Source: Candidatus Latescibacterota bacterium
GTDB lineage: Bacteria; Latescibacterota; UBA2968; UBA8231
NCBI GenBank assembly: GCA_022825185.1
Contig: JAJDYK010000075.1
Location: 1-22,286 of the forward strand
Length of the DNA stretch: 22,286 bases
Direction of reading: 5' to 3'
Under the pieces are notes generated by a model. The model did no database searches. It saw only the letters and a program-made list of their open reading frames with translations, and had not been told where the DNA came from. How positions within the stretch are numbered: position 1 is the first letter of the stretch; each line of letters opens with the position of its first letter. Both the position numbers and the translations under genes were made by a program. Below, one piece after another: positions 14,939-21,609 of the stretch.

Positions 14939-17044
14939 ATGCGCGATGCTTGGCTCTTGGTCTTGGTCCTCACAGCGACGGTTAGCCACGCCCAGATTGA
15001 AAAGTGGCAGATCGGTGGCAGCGGCCTAGCTTGGGACCAAGGCGACTCCCTGCAGGTTTTAGTCGATTTTGCCAACGTCCCCGGTTCGATCCAACCGCGC
15101 TATCTACAGCCGGACCAAAACCTCCTTCCCCTGCTGGAAAATTGGCAGTTCTGGCGAGTTCCTGGCGTGAGGAATCTCAGCTATATCGATGGCTATATGC
15201 CGCGCGTTTGGAAACGGTGGAATGGCCGGGGCGGCGACCCGACTCAGAGTGGCGTCTTACTAGTCGACGCGGACTCCACCACCTACAACGCACCCCGCTC
15301 AGAAGGCATACAGGACCAGTTCTATACCATCGACACCGCCGTGCCAGTCCCCGCCCAGCAGTTCGGGTTCTATACGCCCCCTCAAGGATTTCGCTCCGAC
15401 GGCACCCCGCTGAACACCGATGCCACCCCGGCTTTCGACATCTCCATTGGCGACGAATTGGAGCCAGCCATAGTCGGACCTGCCAGCAAATTTGGTGGCG
15501 AGGATTTTTGCGTCAACAATGTCGGGATCTGGCTGCCGGATAACTGCCCAGAATCTTGGCAATCTGCCGGTTACGAACCCTTCCGGCAAATGATAGCCAA
15601 CGCGACCGAAAATCTCGATCCCACCGTCCATGTCGACTTCCCACGGCAATACGTACGTTACTTTCGCTGGCGACGACAATTGTCAGTGGTTGATGAAGAG
15701 GCAGTCAACACCTGCCAAGACTGCGGCAGCGAGGGGGTGCAAGCCCAAGCACTAAAGGGATCCATCGGCGGCTTCGAGATCTTCGCCGAGGGCGTGCCTC
15801 AGCGCACCGTTTACCTCAGCCAGATCGTCGATCTCGGCGAGGTCGTCAACTTCGGTCGCCTGCATTGGTCGGCCACGGCGCTGCGCCTAGAAGACGGTAT
15901 GGTAGTGGAAGCCCCCGATGCTCCGGTCTGGCTCAGAGCCGAAGTTCGCGTTGGCCGCGACGACGATCCCGCAACCTACAACGAATTCACTGATCTCGGC
16001 CGCGAAAAAGAAGTCTCGCGCGAAGATTATGAGGCGCTCACGCCGCCGTTCAACCGCGAACCCCAACCCGGCCTACGCGCCTCGGTCGGTTACGATAGTG
16101 AAAATTGGTCCTTCTGGTCGGTACCTTTTACCGAACCTGGAGGCGATCTCAGACTCAGAAGCGGATCGCATCTGCAACTCAATCTTGCATTGGAGAGCAG
16201 GGACTTCGACGCATGGATACGTCTCGACTCGCTGTGGATCGAGACGGCCCCGCTCTTGGCCGATGCAGTTTATGCCGAGGTGGCCAAGCTCGACGATCTG
16301 CAACCAACGCGGGGTATCACCGAAGTGGAACTGGGTCAACAGACCGAATTCGTTTACGAAATTCGCGCCGAGTTCGGCGCTGGGACCAAATTAGGCTTCG
16401 ACGCTCTGCGGATCCACACGGGTAGCAAAGCCATCTTCCGCAGCCTAGAGATGGGCTCTCCGTTTGCCACAGTCAATCCGGCCCAAGTGATAGAAGGGAA
16501 AGACAGCCTGATCATTCGCCTGAGCGAAAAAATATCCCGCACCAACAATGCCCCCATACGCGTAGTATTCGCCAGCGAAGTTTTCGAACTCGCTGCTACT
16601 TTTGCCGGTGAAATATTTAACGCGAACAGCGAAAGCCTGCCCCAACCGATCGAGCCCGGCGATGCTAGCGAGACGATCGCGACAAGCAGCCTACAGGTGC
16701 TGGGGGCCGCGAGCAAGTCGCCCGATTTTATCCAATCGCTCACCCTCTCCACTCCAGTGCTGACTCCCAACGGAGATGGCATCCACGACCAGTTGGATAT
16801 CAGCTATTCCCTGTTCCGCCTCACTACCCCAGTATCCACAGCACTAGAAGTTTATGCGCTCGACGGCCGTCGAGTCGTTCACATCGAGCAAGGCATGCAG
16901 GGGGCAGGGATCCACCAACTCGGCTGGGACGGTCGAGATCAAACGGGCCAACTATTGTCACCGGGCTTCTACCTGCTCTCAGTCTCGCTGCTAACCGAAA
17001 TTGCCCAGACAAAACAACTGCTGGTGCTAGGCATCGCCTACTAA
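14939..17044 (+). CDS. Large secreted protein with C-terminal FlgD-Ig / PNGDG module (paralogue A)
   Basis: A 701-aa exported protein. The signal peptide is clear (MRDAWLLVLVLTATVSHA, cleavage after A18). The middle is beta-rich with acidic residues and galactose-binding-like pieces (for example QFYTIDTAVPVPAQQFGFY), and no catalytic motif was seen. The C-terminus, from LTPNGDG at 608-614 through EVYALDGRRVV, GWDGRDQTGQLLSPGFYLL and the final LGIAY, matches FlgD-type Ig modules and the C-terminal domains of large secreted proteins, often linked to outer-membrane secretion or anchoring. GGAG lies about ten bases before the ATG. It is followed after 11 bp by a paralogue with the same plan, so both are co-transcribed. 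A role as adhesin or surface binding protein is likely but unproven. Confidence 0.83.
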   Translation: MRDAWLLVLVLTATVSHAQIEKWQIGGSGLAWDQGDSLQVLVDFANVPGSIQPRYLQPDQNLLPLLENWQFWRVPGVRNLSYIDGYMPRVWKRWNGRGGDPTQSGVLLVDADSTTYNAPRSEGIQDQFYTIDTAVPVPAQQFGFYTPPQGFRSDGTPLNTDATPAFDISIGDELEPAIVGPASKFGGEDFCVNNVGIWLPDNCPESWQSAGYEPFRQMIANATENLDPTVHVDFPRQYVRYFRWRRQLSVVDEEAVNTCQDCGSEGVQAQALKGSIGGFEIFAEGVPQRTVYLSQIVDLGEVVNFGRLHWSATALRLEDGMVVEAPDAPVWLRAEVRVGRDDDPATYNEFTDLGREKEVSREDYEALTPPFNREPQPGLRASVGYDSENWSFWSVPFTEPGGDLRLRSGSHLQLNLALESRDFDAWIRLDSLWIETAPLLADAVYAEVAKLDDLQPTRGITEVELGQQTEFVYEIRAEFGAGTKLGFDALRIHTGSKAIFRSLEMGSPFATVNPAQVIEGKDSLIIRLSEKISRTNNAPIRVVFASEVFELAATFAGEIFNANSESLPQPIEPGDASETIATSSLQVLGAASKSPDFIQSLTLSTPVLTPNGDGIHDQLDISYSLFRLTTPVSTALEVYALDGRRVVHIEQGMQGAGIHQLGWDGRDQTGQLLSPGFYLLSVSLLTEIAQTKQLLVLGIAY

Positions 17045-17055
17045 TGGAATAATCT

Positions 17056-19392
17056 ATGCGGTCCCTACTAATTTGCATCCTCTGCTCTGTCGTGCCTGTC
17101 GGTGCCGAGGTCCTCCGTTTTGACAACACCGCCGCATGGTCAACTTGGGAGATACCCTACGGTTTAGTCGAGTTCGGGGACGCAGGCCAACTGCAACTGG
17201 TCAAATTTCGCAAAGACATCAACGCGGCTACTAATGCTCCTCTTTTCGCTCATTCTACCCGCTCGCGGGGCGACAACGTAGCAGGTGGCGTCTGGAAAGC
17301 CGGTAGCAATCCAGATGCCGCCGGACGGATCATCGATGGCGATCCCACAACCTTTTGGCAGGCCTCATCCAGCGACGCCCTCGACGACTGGTTTGTGCAA
17401 ATAGACCTCGGCCGTGCCGTACTCGCCAAGGAAATCCGCCTCGAATTTCCAAACCAAGATGGAGCCAGACCTTTCCGCCAGTTCACGGTTTTCACCGCCA
17501 CCGGCATAACCTCCGATCCACTGAAAGACGTATTCCTCTACCGGCCAGTCTTCCTCACTACCCAACCCAACCAAGACACTTCCATCGTCATCCCCCTGTC
17601 ATTCGACCTACAAGACAGCGCTCAGGTCGTCGATCCCAATCTCGATGTTGAACCCGCTGACATCGACCAGTTCCGTCTCGTCCAATATGTCAACTTCAAC
17701 GTCGAAGCCATCGATCCTGAAGGTGCCCTAGCGGAGATTGAGGTCATCGCCGTCGGCGACAATATAAGCTTGGGTACACTACGCCGCGGCACCGTCATAG
17801 ACGGGCTCACCGCCCGCGGCAACGAAGATATACTCGACGCCGACATGAATACCGGCAACGCCATCATTCCTGTCGCCTATGAGGGCAGGGTCCGCTCCTG
17901 GCAGGAACAGGGCACTTGGTTTTACATTGACCTTGGTGCCACGTTCTGGCTCGACGGCCTCTTCATCTACACGCTCAGCCCCCGCGAGGGTACTGTCGGT
18001 AGCCTAGCCAGCGCACCCCGGGGATTCAACTTCTTGTATTCGGATGGTACGCGGCTAATCAGCTCAGAGTTACCTACTCCCGAAGCCTTCGACTTCACCC
18101 CCCTCATTGTGCAACCCGACCTCGCACCCCTACGCTACCTGCGCTATGCTTTCAAACCACGCCAGATCCGCTATCTGTTCTGGCACCCCCAAACGACCCA
18201 AGGTTGGGCCTCGCGCTGGTCTGAGATGATGCTATTTTCTCCAGGCCATCCCGCCCAAGTCGTTTTGCGCTCCCCCTTTATCAACCTTGGAGAAGCCGCT
18301 GGTGATGGACGCCCGAAGGTCATCAGCAACCTTTCATGGGATGCTGATCTTCCCGCCGGAACGCGCATCGAACTGCGTTCGCGCTCGGGCAATACCCAAG
18401 GCGCAGTCTATACTTTTCACAATAAGATCGGTGAGGTTATTACAGAAGAAAAATGGCTCAGTTCGCCGAAAGTGCTCAGAGGGTCAGTCGATACAACCGT
18501 TGTAGTAAGCGAGGACTGGGACGAGTGGAGCGAGGATTACACCTTTTCCGGCGAAGCCTTCAAATCGCAGAGCCCGCGCCGTTTTGTGCAGCTAGAAATG
18601 ATCCTCTCGACAGACGATCCGCAAGTAGCACCCGAGGTCTCCGCATTATCCATTGAGTATGAGGATGCGCTCTTGTGGGGCGTACGAGGCCGCATCGAAC
18701 CGAGAAACGCCCAGCCCAACGAGGACACTCGCTTCACCTATTCGGTCTTGCCCGCAAGCAACCCCGAGGACTTGGGATTCGACCTGATGCGCTTTGATCT
18801 GCCTACTGTAGCATCAGACATCGCTGTACAAATAGGTGGCGCGGCTGTCGAGCCATCCTTTATCGACATCCGCGCCGACTCCCTACACATCGGCTTGCCT
18901 TTCTCCGTTACATCCGACTCAGTCCAGATCAGTTTCACCACCCGCGTGGTACAAAACGCCACGCTTTTCGGCCTAGATCTAGGTTCGAGCGAACGGCCCG
19001 ACTTGTGGCAATCGGTCGAGGCGGAAACGCGCCGCGCCAATATAGTCATGTTACCCGCCCTAGCAGACGCCACCCAGCTCATCGACGAGCTTTCGCTTTC
19101 CTCCCCCGTGTTGACCCCCAACGGCGACGGTGCCAACGACGAAGTCCAGATCCGCTTTGTCGCCTTCAAGGTAACAAAGCAGACGCCCCGGGTATTTATA
19201 TACGATCTAGCCGGACGCCCAGTATCAGAACTCCCACCACCGACTATACAAGGCACAGCCTACGTCTTTAGCTGGACCGGTCGCGATGCGGCTGGAAACC
19301 TCGTGCGGCCAGGAGCCTATCTCTATCGCATAGACCTAGGTGCCGACGCGGGCGGAGACACCACCCTGCGCACCGTCGCCGTCGCCTATTGA
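17056..19392 (+). CDS. Large secreted discoidin-domain protein with C-terminal FlgD-Ig / PNGDG module (paralogue B)
   Basis: A 778-aa exported protein with a signal peptide (MRSLLICILCSVVPVGA, cleavage after A17). Residues ~75-150 form an F5/8 type C (discoidin) domain: IIDGDPTTFWQASSS, WFVQIDLGRAV, KEIRLEF. A second galactose-binding-like segment around 235-340 contains WFYIDLGATFWLDGLFIY. The C-terminal module starts with LTPNGDG at 686-692 and runs through VFIYDLAGRPVSE and WTGRDAAGNLVRPGAYLYRI to the end VAVAY, parallel to paralogue A. The domains suggest carbohydrate or surface binding. The stop codon TGA (19390-19392) lies inside the target-site duplication of the element that follows, so the insertion left the coding sequence intact. 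Confidence 0.87.
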   Translation: MRSLLICILCSVVPVGAEVLRFDNTAAWSTWEIPYGLVEFGDAGQLQLVKFRKDINAATNAPLFAHSTRSRGDNVAGGVWKAGSNPDAAGRIIDGDPTTFWQASSSDALDDWFVQIDLGRAVLAKEIRLEFPNQDGARPFRQFTVFTATGITSDPLKDVFLYRPVFLTTQPNQDTSIVIPLSFDLQDSAQVVDPNLDVEPADIDQFRLVQYVNFNVEAIDPEGALAEIEVIAVGDNISLGTLRRGTVIDGLTARGNEDILDADMNTGNAIIPVAYEGRVRSWQEQGTWFYIDLGATFWLDGLFIYTLSPREGTVGSLASAPRGFNFLYSDGTRLISSELPTPEAFDFTPLIVQPDLAPLRYLRYAFKPRQIRYLFWHPQTTQGWASRWSEMMLFSPGHPAQVVLRSPFINLGEAAGDGRPKVISNLSWDADLPAGTRIELRSRSGNTQGAVYTFHNKIGEVITEEKWLSSPKVLRGSVDTTVVVSEDWDEWSEDYTFSGEAFKSQSPRRFVQLEMILSTDDPQVAPEVSALSIEYEDALLWGVRGRIEPRNAQPNEDTRFTYSVLPASNPEDLGFDLMRFDLPTVASDIAVQIGGAAVEPSFIDIRADSLHIGLPFSVTSDSVQISFTTRVVQNATLFGLDLGSSERPDLWQSVEAETRRANIVMLPALADATQLIDELSLSSPVLTPNGDGANDEVQIRFVAFKVTKQTPRVFIYDLAGRPVSELPPPTIQGTAYVFSWTGRDAAGNLVRPGAYLYRIDLGADAGGDTTLRTVAVAY

Positions 19393-19395
19393 TCT
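19388..19395. repeat. Left copy of target-site duplication
   Basis: ATTGATCT lies directly outside the left terminal inverted repeat and contains the stop codon of the upstream gene. The right flank of the element begins ATTGAACT (21537-21544); seven of eight bases agree. Confidence 0.65.
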
Positions 19396-19418
19396 GGGAA
19401 TTAGGCGGAAAGAGGCAG
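19396..19418 (+). repeat. Left terminal inverted repeat of the element
   Basis: Begins GGGAATTAGGCGG (19396-19408) and ends GAGGCAG (19412-19418). The right end has the same sequence in inverse orientation, with differences only at positions 14 (A/T) and 16 (A/G) of the repeat. Confidence 0.8.
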
Positions 19419-19435
19419 CAGGTAATTTATCCTTG

Positions 19436-20101
19436 CTATATGTAATCATTCATAACTTCGACGGCATTCCGTTTAGGTTTGATTCTGCTCTTTTCTAGTT
19501 CGGTGCTGTTTTTGGTTATAACCATTTTCTTAAATCTATGTAGAGCAAGTCCTGTTCTGTTAAATTTGAAGGGAAAAGTAGCAACATGCTCACTTTCATA
19601 AGTAGCTTGTATTCTTCGCCATTTAAGCTCAAGCGTTATCCCTTCATGCAATGTCAGTAATGACAAAAAAGCATCAACTTGATCTGGAGATACCATTAGA
19701 GATTTTGTATTGAACTGAAAAAACGTAAACTCTTTCTTGACCTGAGTTGTATCACTATCAAAAATCAAAGTCATATTTATAGGTTCGTGTTTAGGAAATG
19801 TTCCGTAATTTTCGGGATAGTTATAAAAACTAAATGACGTGATACAATCATTAGAAAGACTGGAAACACCATATTTACATAAAATATGTATATACATAAA
19901 AGATGGAACGCTTAACCAAGAATCAGGGCTGGAGTTCTTAGTTGCTGCTGATAAAAGACTTATCTGGTTGTGATCGTCGTGATAGAGAAAACTCCAAGAC
20001 TCTCCATCCTTAAATTTGTTTATTTTTCCATGTTGGTACGCAGAATAACATCCAGCAAGCACTATAGAAAAGGAAATAAGCACTGCGAAAAGGCGAGACA
20101 T
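19436..20101 (-). CDS. Lipoprotein of unknown function (element cargo)
   Basis: A 221-aa protein with a lipoprotein signal peptide: MSRLFAVLISFSIVLAGC, lipobox LAGC with C18 as the lipidated residue. The mature part is rich in aromatic residues and beta-strand-like (SWSFLYHDD, ITSFSFYNYPENYG, FTFFQFNTKSL) and ends in a basic segment (KSRIKPKRNAVEVM). I recognise no family. I chose the ATG at 20101 because AAGGAGG (20113-20107) lies five bases before it; an ATG at 20128 would add nine residues without such a site and would lose the standard signal-peptide form. The codons are AT-rich, unlike the neighbours outside the element. The mRNA leader contains hairpins that cover the ribosome-binding site. 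Confidence 0.72.
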   Translation of the reverse strand: MSRLFAVLISFSIVLAGCYSAYQHGKINKFKDGESWSFLYHDDHNQISLLSAATKNSSPDSWLSVPSFMYIHILCKYGVSSLSNDCITSFSFYNYPENYGTFPKHEPINMTLIFDSDTTQVKKEFTFFQFNTKSLMVSPDQVDAFLSLLTLHEGITLELKWRRIQATYESEHVATFPFKFNRTGLALHRFKKMVITKNSTELEKSRIKPKRNAVEVMNDYI

Positions 20102-20104
20102 TGT

Positions 20105-20169
20105 GGCCTCCTTCGTTTGGGGAAACAAAGAAGGCCCGGTGAGCTTCCCGCATAGGGAATGACCGGGCC
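20105..20169 (-). promoter_or_regulatory. Structured leader of the lipoprotein mRNA: Shine-Dalgarno-sequestering hairpin plus terminator-like hairpin
   Basis: Read on the minus strand, hairpin 1 has outer arms GGCCCGGT (20169-20162) / ACCGGGCC (20140-20133) and inner arms TTCCC / GGGAA around TATGC. It is followed by the U-rich run TTCTTTGTTT. Hairpin 2 pairs GGCCTTCTTTGTTT (20136-20123) with AAACGAAGGAGGCC (20118-20105) over a CCCC loop: 14 pairs including two G-U. The AAGGAGG site is inside hairpin 2. GGCC at 20136-20133 belongs to both hairpins, so they compete. This is an attenuator or translational-switch arrangement by form; no ligand class is recognised. Confidence 0.6.
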
Positions 20170-20594
20170 CGCCACTTACGTCTCAGGAATATGCGAGAAG
20201 CCCACCTATTTACCTAATCGCCATACAGTGGTGATCAATCCCCAAAACATGGCATGGTTATTGTATTCAGCAGGAAACCCGGTGCAAAGATATGACCCCC
20301 TACAACGTAAATGGCAACGAGTAATATATAATGGATTTATGACTTGGTCAATCATGTTAGTATGGAATAATAACAACGTGTGTATTCTTAGATGTATAAA
20401 AAGGAGCCTTATGCTGAGGCCCCTTTACTTGCTGCTTGTCAATGGCTATTCGCATCAATATATTATCATTGCCCTTACGTATGAGGGGAGACTGTCTCCG
20501 GGTCTCCCGCTCGAATACAATAGCCTGTCCTCGGACAGGTAAATAGACGGGACTATCCGCAGAATCCCTTATGCGTAAGTGGCAGGGCCCGGTC
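20161..20594 (-). ncRNA. Inverted-repeat-bounded, hairpin-rich non-coding segment (candidate structured RNA)
   Basis: The segment is framed by GACCGGGCCCGCCACTTACG (20161-20180) and its complement at 20574-20594 (20 matching positions, one 1-nt insertion). Inside are clear stems: CCTGTCC/GGACAGG (20524-20539), GGGAGAC/GTCTCCC (20486-20508), CCCTTA/TGAGGG (20472-20487, with a G-U) and CTTA/TAAG (20568-20579). A terminator-like hairpin on the minus strand follows at 20393-20426. Transcription leftward from above 20594 would give a ~200-nt structured RNA ending there; this direction and the RNA itself are inference. I saw no convincing promoter. Open frames through here (for example 20159-20542 on plus) do not look like a protein. 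Confidence 0.4.
20393..20426 (-). terminator. Minus-strand intrinsic terminator within the element
   Basis: On the minus strand AAAGGGGCC (20426-20418), a 9-nt loop and GGCTCCTTT (20408-20400) pair completely (one G-U), followed by TTTTTAT. On the plus strand the same stem has an A-C mismatch and no U-tract, so it works leftward. It lies downstream of the hairpins at 20472-20579. Confidence 0.6.
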
Positions 20595-20646
20595 AGTCGC
20601 CGGAATAAACACAAGCCCGCATCTACTAATCAGCACAGGATTAATT

Positions 20647-20955
20647 TTGATCGAGGCCATTGTCGGAGCAGTTATAGGAGCAGTTATAGGAGCTATTGTC
20701 ACCGTTATACTTACGAGAACTCCTGTTCCTAAACTTCGGCCTCTTACCTGTAAAGTACTTAGAAGGCATAAATATAAACGTAGCGAGAGCGGAGCATTAG
20801 GAGAATGCATAAGGTGTGGTAGATATGCATGGATGGACTTATTAATTAGCAAAAAACCAAAAAAGAAAAAGCGCCTATCTACTCGGCTTCTTAGGTTGTT
20901 TGCCGGATTGATTATCTTGATCTTTTTGATCTGGTTTTCTCTGCTTGCGCGGTAA
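20647..20955 (+). CDS. Small membrane protein with DUF1660-like zinc ribbon (element cargo)
   Basis: A 102-aa protein with two hydrophobic segments: residues ~4-22 (VGAVIGAVIGAIVTVIL) and ~83-100 (FAGLIILIFLIWFSLL). Between them lies a basic loop with a possible metal site, C35-x5-H41 and C54-x2-C57 (TCKVLRRH ... ECIRCGR). This C-x5-H...C-x2-C layout resembles small phage or prophage zinc-ribbon proteins (DUF1660-like), which I cannot confirm by eye. A run KKPKKKKR follows the ribbon. The start is TTG at 20647 with AGGA seven bases upstream; no ATG is available. The N-terminus is encoded by a 12-bp tandem repeat (20665-20676 and 20677-20688). Function is unknown; the neighbours suggest mobile-element cargo. 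Confidence 0.55.
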   Translation: MIEAIVGAVIGAVIGAIVTVILTRTPVPKLRPLTCKVLRRHKYKRSESGALGECIRCGRYAWMDLLISKKPKKKKRLSTRLLRLFAGLIILIFLIWFSLLAR

Positions 20956-21012
20956 CGGCGTCTCAAGGCAACGCTTTAGAATATCGTCAAAGGTTTTGCG
21001 TTTTCTTGACAT
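20875..21012 (-). CDS. Possible small basic protein antisense to the membrane protein gene
   Basis: A 45-aa frame on the minus strand begins MSRKRKTFDDILKRC and ends KQPKKPSR. It has AAGGA six to seven bases before its ATG (21012), which is better than the start of the overlapping plus-strand gene. It overlaps that gene by 81 bp. Composition (K, R, Q, D rich) may simply reflect the complement of a hydrophobic segment, so it could be a shadow. Upstream on its strand there is no evident promoter. Confidence 0.25.
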   Translation of the reverse strand: MSRKRKTFDDILKRCLETPLPRKQRKPDQKDQDNQSGKQPKKPSR

Positions 21013-21050
21013 GGTTATTCCTTAAACATTCTCGACAAGGAGACACAACT

Positions 21051-21371
21051 ATGAGTTTATCTCGTCACGATTATAAAGTGAGGCAAGTTGCACAGTACTA
21101 CCAAAACCAAGGCTATCAAGTTCAAGCGGATATTAACGATGGGCCTTGGAATAAACCAGATTTAATACGTGGGCATTACCCTGATGTGATAGCAACGCTA
21201 ATAGGCCCATCATCAAAACATAAAGGCGAATTTATAGCAATAGAGACAGTCATAGTTGAAGTTGAAACTGAACTATCAAAATACGAAGATCATTCTAAAA
21301 GACAACAAGAAGCGTTTTCAAGATATGCACAAGAGAATGACAATGTATATTTCAAACTTGTAATAGCATAG
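21051..21371 (+). CDS. Small protein of unknown function, possibly PD-(D/E)XK nuclease-like (element cargo)
   Basis: A 106-aa protein. I chose ATG 21051 because AAGGAG stands eight bases upstream; a TTG at 21006 would add fifteen residues (MTWLFLKHSRQGDTT) without a good site. The sequence has an N-terminal helix (YKVRQVAQYYQNQGYQVQ), then PDLIRGHYPDVIATL, a strand FIAIETVIVEVETEL and a final FSRYAQ ... VYFKLVIA. The order helix, PD-V-I-A strand, E-V-E strand, helix is what small restriction-fold proteins show, but the usual lysine of E-x-K is replaced (EVETE), so activity is doubtful. Composition is AT-rich like the rest of the element. Its stop codon lies in the left arm of the long hairpin that follows. 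Confidence 0.55.
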   Translation: MSLSRHDYKVRQVAQYYQNQGYQVQADINDGPWNKPDLIRGHYPDVIATLIGPSSKHKGEFIAIETVIVEVETELSKYEDHSKRQQEAFSRYAQENDNVYFKLVIA

Positions 21372-21509
21372 CGGCAGGAGGTACTGTTACCCTCGCCTTT
21401 CGTCAAGTTGTGCGCCACGTTAAACGATCAACTCTAAATTGGTCGTCCCTGAACGTGGCGGCAACCGCTGTCGCTAGGGTTGACAGGTGCAATACCTCCC
21501 CCGCTATGC
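21366..21509. repeat. 144-nt near-continuous hairpin next to the right end of the element
   Basis: From outside inwards the arms are GCATAGCGG + GGAGGTA (21366-21383) with the complement at 21493-21509; CTGT + ACCCT (21384-21393) with AGGGT + ACAG (21476-21486); GTTG + CGCCACGTT (21407-21421) with AACGTGGCG + CAAC (21452-21465); ACGATCAA (21424-21431) with TTGGTCGT (21439-21446, one G-U), and a 7-nt loop. Only the stretches 21394-21406 and 21466-21475 are unpaired. It may be a structured RNA, a 3' end signal for the preceding gene or a DNA cruciform site. Confidence 0.65.
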
Positions 21510-21513
21510 CTTA

Positions 21514-21536
21514 CTGCCTCCTACCGCCTAATTCCC
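21514..21536 (-). repeat. Right terminal inverted repeat of the element
   Basis: CTGCCTC at 21514-21520 and CCGCCTAATTCCC at 21524-21536 are the complement of the left end (19396-19418) at 21 of 23 positions. Directly outside follows ATTGAACT. Confidence 0.8.
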
Positions 21537-21544
21537 ATTGAACT
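21537..21544. repeat. Right copy of target-site duplication
   Basis: ATTGAACT follows the right terminal repeat and agrees with ATTGATCT on the left at seven of eight positions. The single difference could be a later mutation. Confidence 0.65.
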
Positions 21545-21547
21545 GGC

Positions 21548-21576
21548 TTGACTAGGTTATCCTAAGCATTTATAAA
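21548..21576 (+). promoter_or_regulatory. Promoter of the toxin-antitoxin genes
   Basis: TTGACT (21548-21553), a 17-bp spacer and TATAAA (21571-21576), 34 bp before the antitoxin ATG. It lies only 11 bp outside the right end of the mobile element and was not disturbed by it. Confidence 0.7.
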
Positions 21577-21609
21577 ATAACTGACGTTGGAACCTAACGA
21601 AGGCACATC

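Larger units (their letters stand above)
19396..21536. mobile_element. 2,141-bp AT-rich element with terminal inverted repeats and 8-bp target duplication, no recognised transposase
   Basis: The block is bounded by 23-bp inverted repeats (19396-19418 and 21514-21536; 21 of 23 positions match) and by 8-bp flanks ATTGATCT and ATTGAACT. Base composition drops sharply inside it (35 % G+C in a counted 60-base sample at 19621-19680 against 62 % at 19261-19320). It carries a lipoprotein (minus), a hairpin-rich non-coding segment, a small membrane zinc-ribbon protein, a possible nuclease-like protein and a long hairpin next to its right end. None of the encoded proteins resembles a DDE, serine, tyrosine or HUH transposase, so it would need to be moved in trans. 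Terminal repeats plus 8-bp duplication fit several insertion-sequence families; I cannot assign one. Confidence 0.75.

Noticed and set aside
20159..20542. 127-codon open frame on the plus strand and 85-codon frame on the minus strand (20357-20614)
   Set aside because: They run through inverted repeats, perfect hairpins and a minus-strand terminator, have poor start sites and no domain-like pattern. A site AAGGAG-ATG at 20401-20413 lies in the arm of the terminator hairpin and gives only a 43-residue peptide.
20161..20594. Retron msr-msd RNA
   Set aside because: Inverted ends and hairpins would fit superficially, but there is no reverse transcriptase in the element or next to it.
21366..21536. 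Integron attC recombination site
   Set aside because: The long imperfect hairpin resembles one in size, but the ends lack the RYYYAAC and GTTRRRY core sites in the correct places, and there is no integrase.
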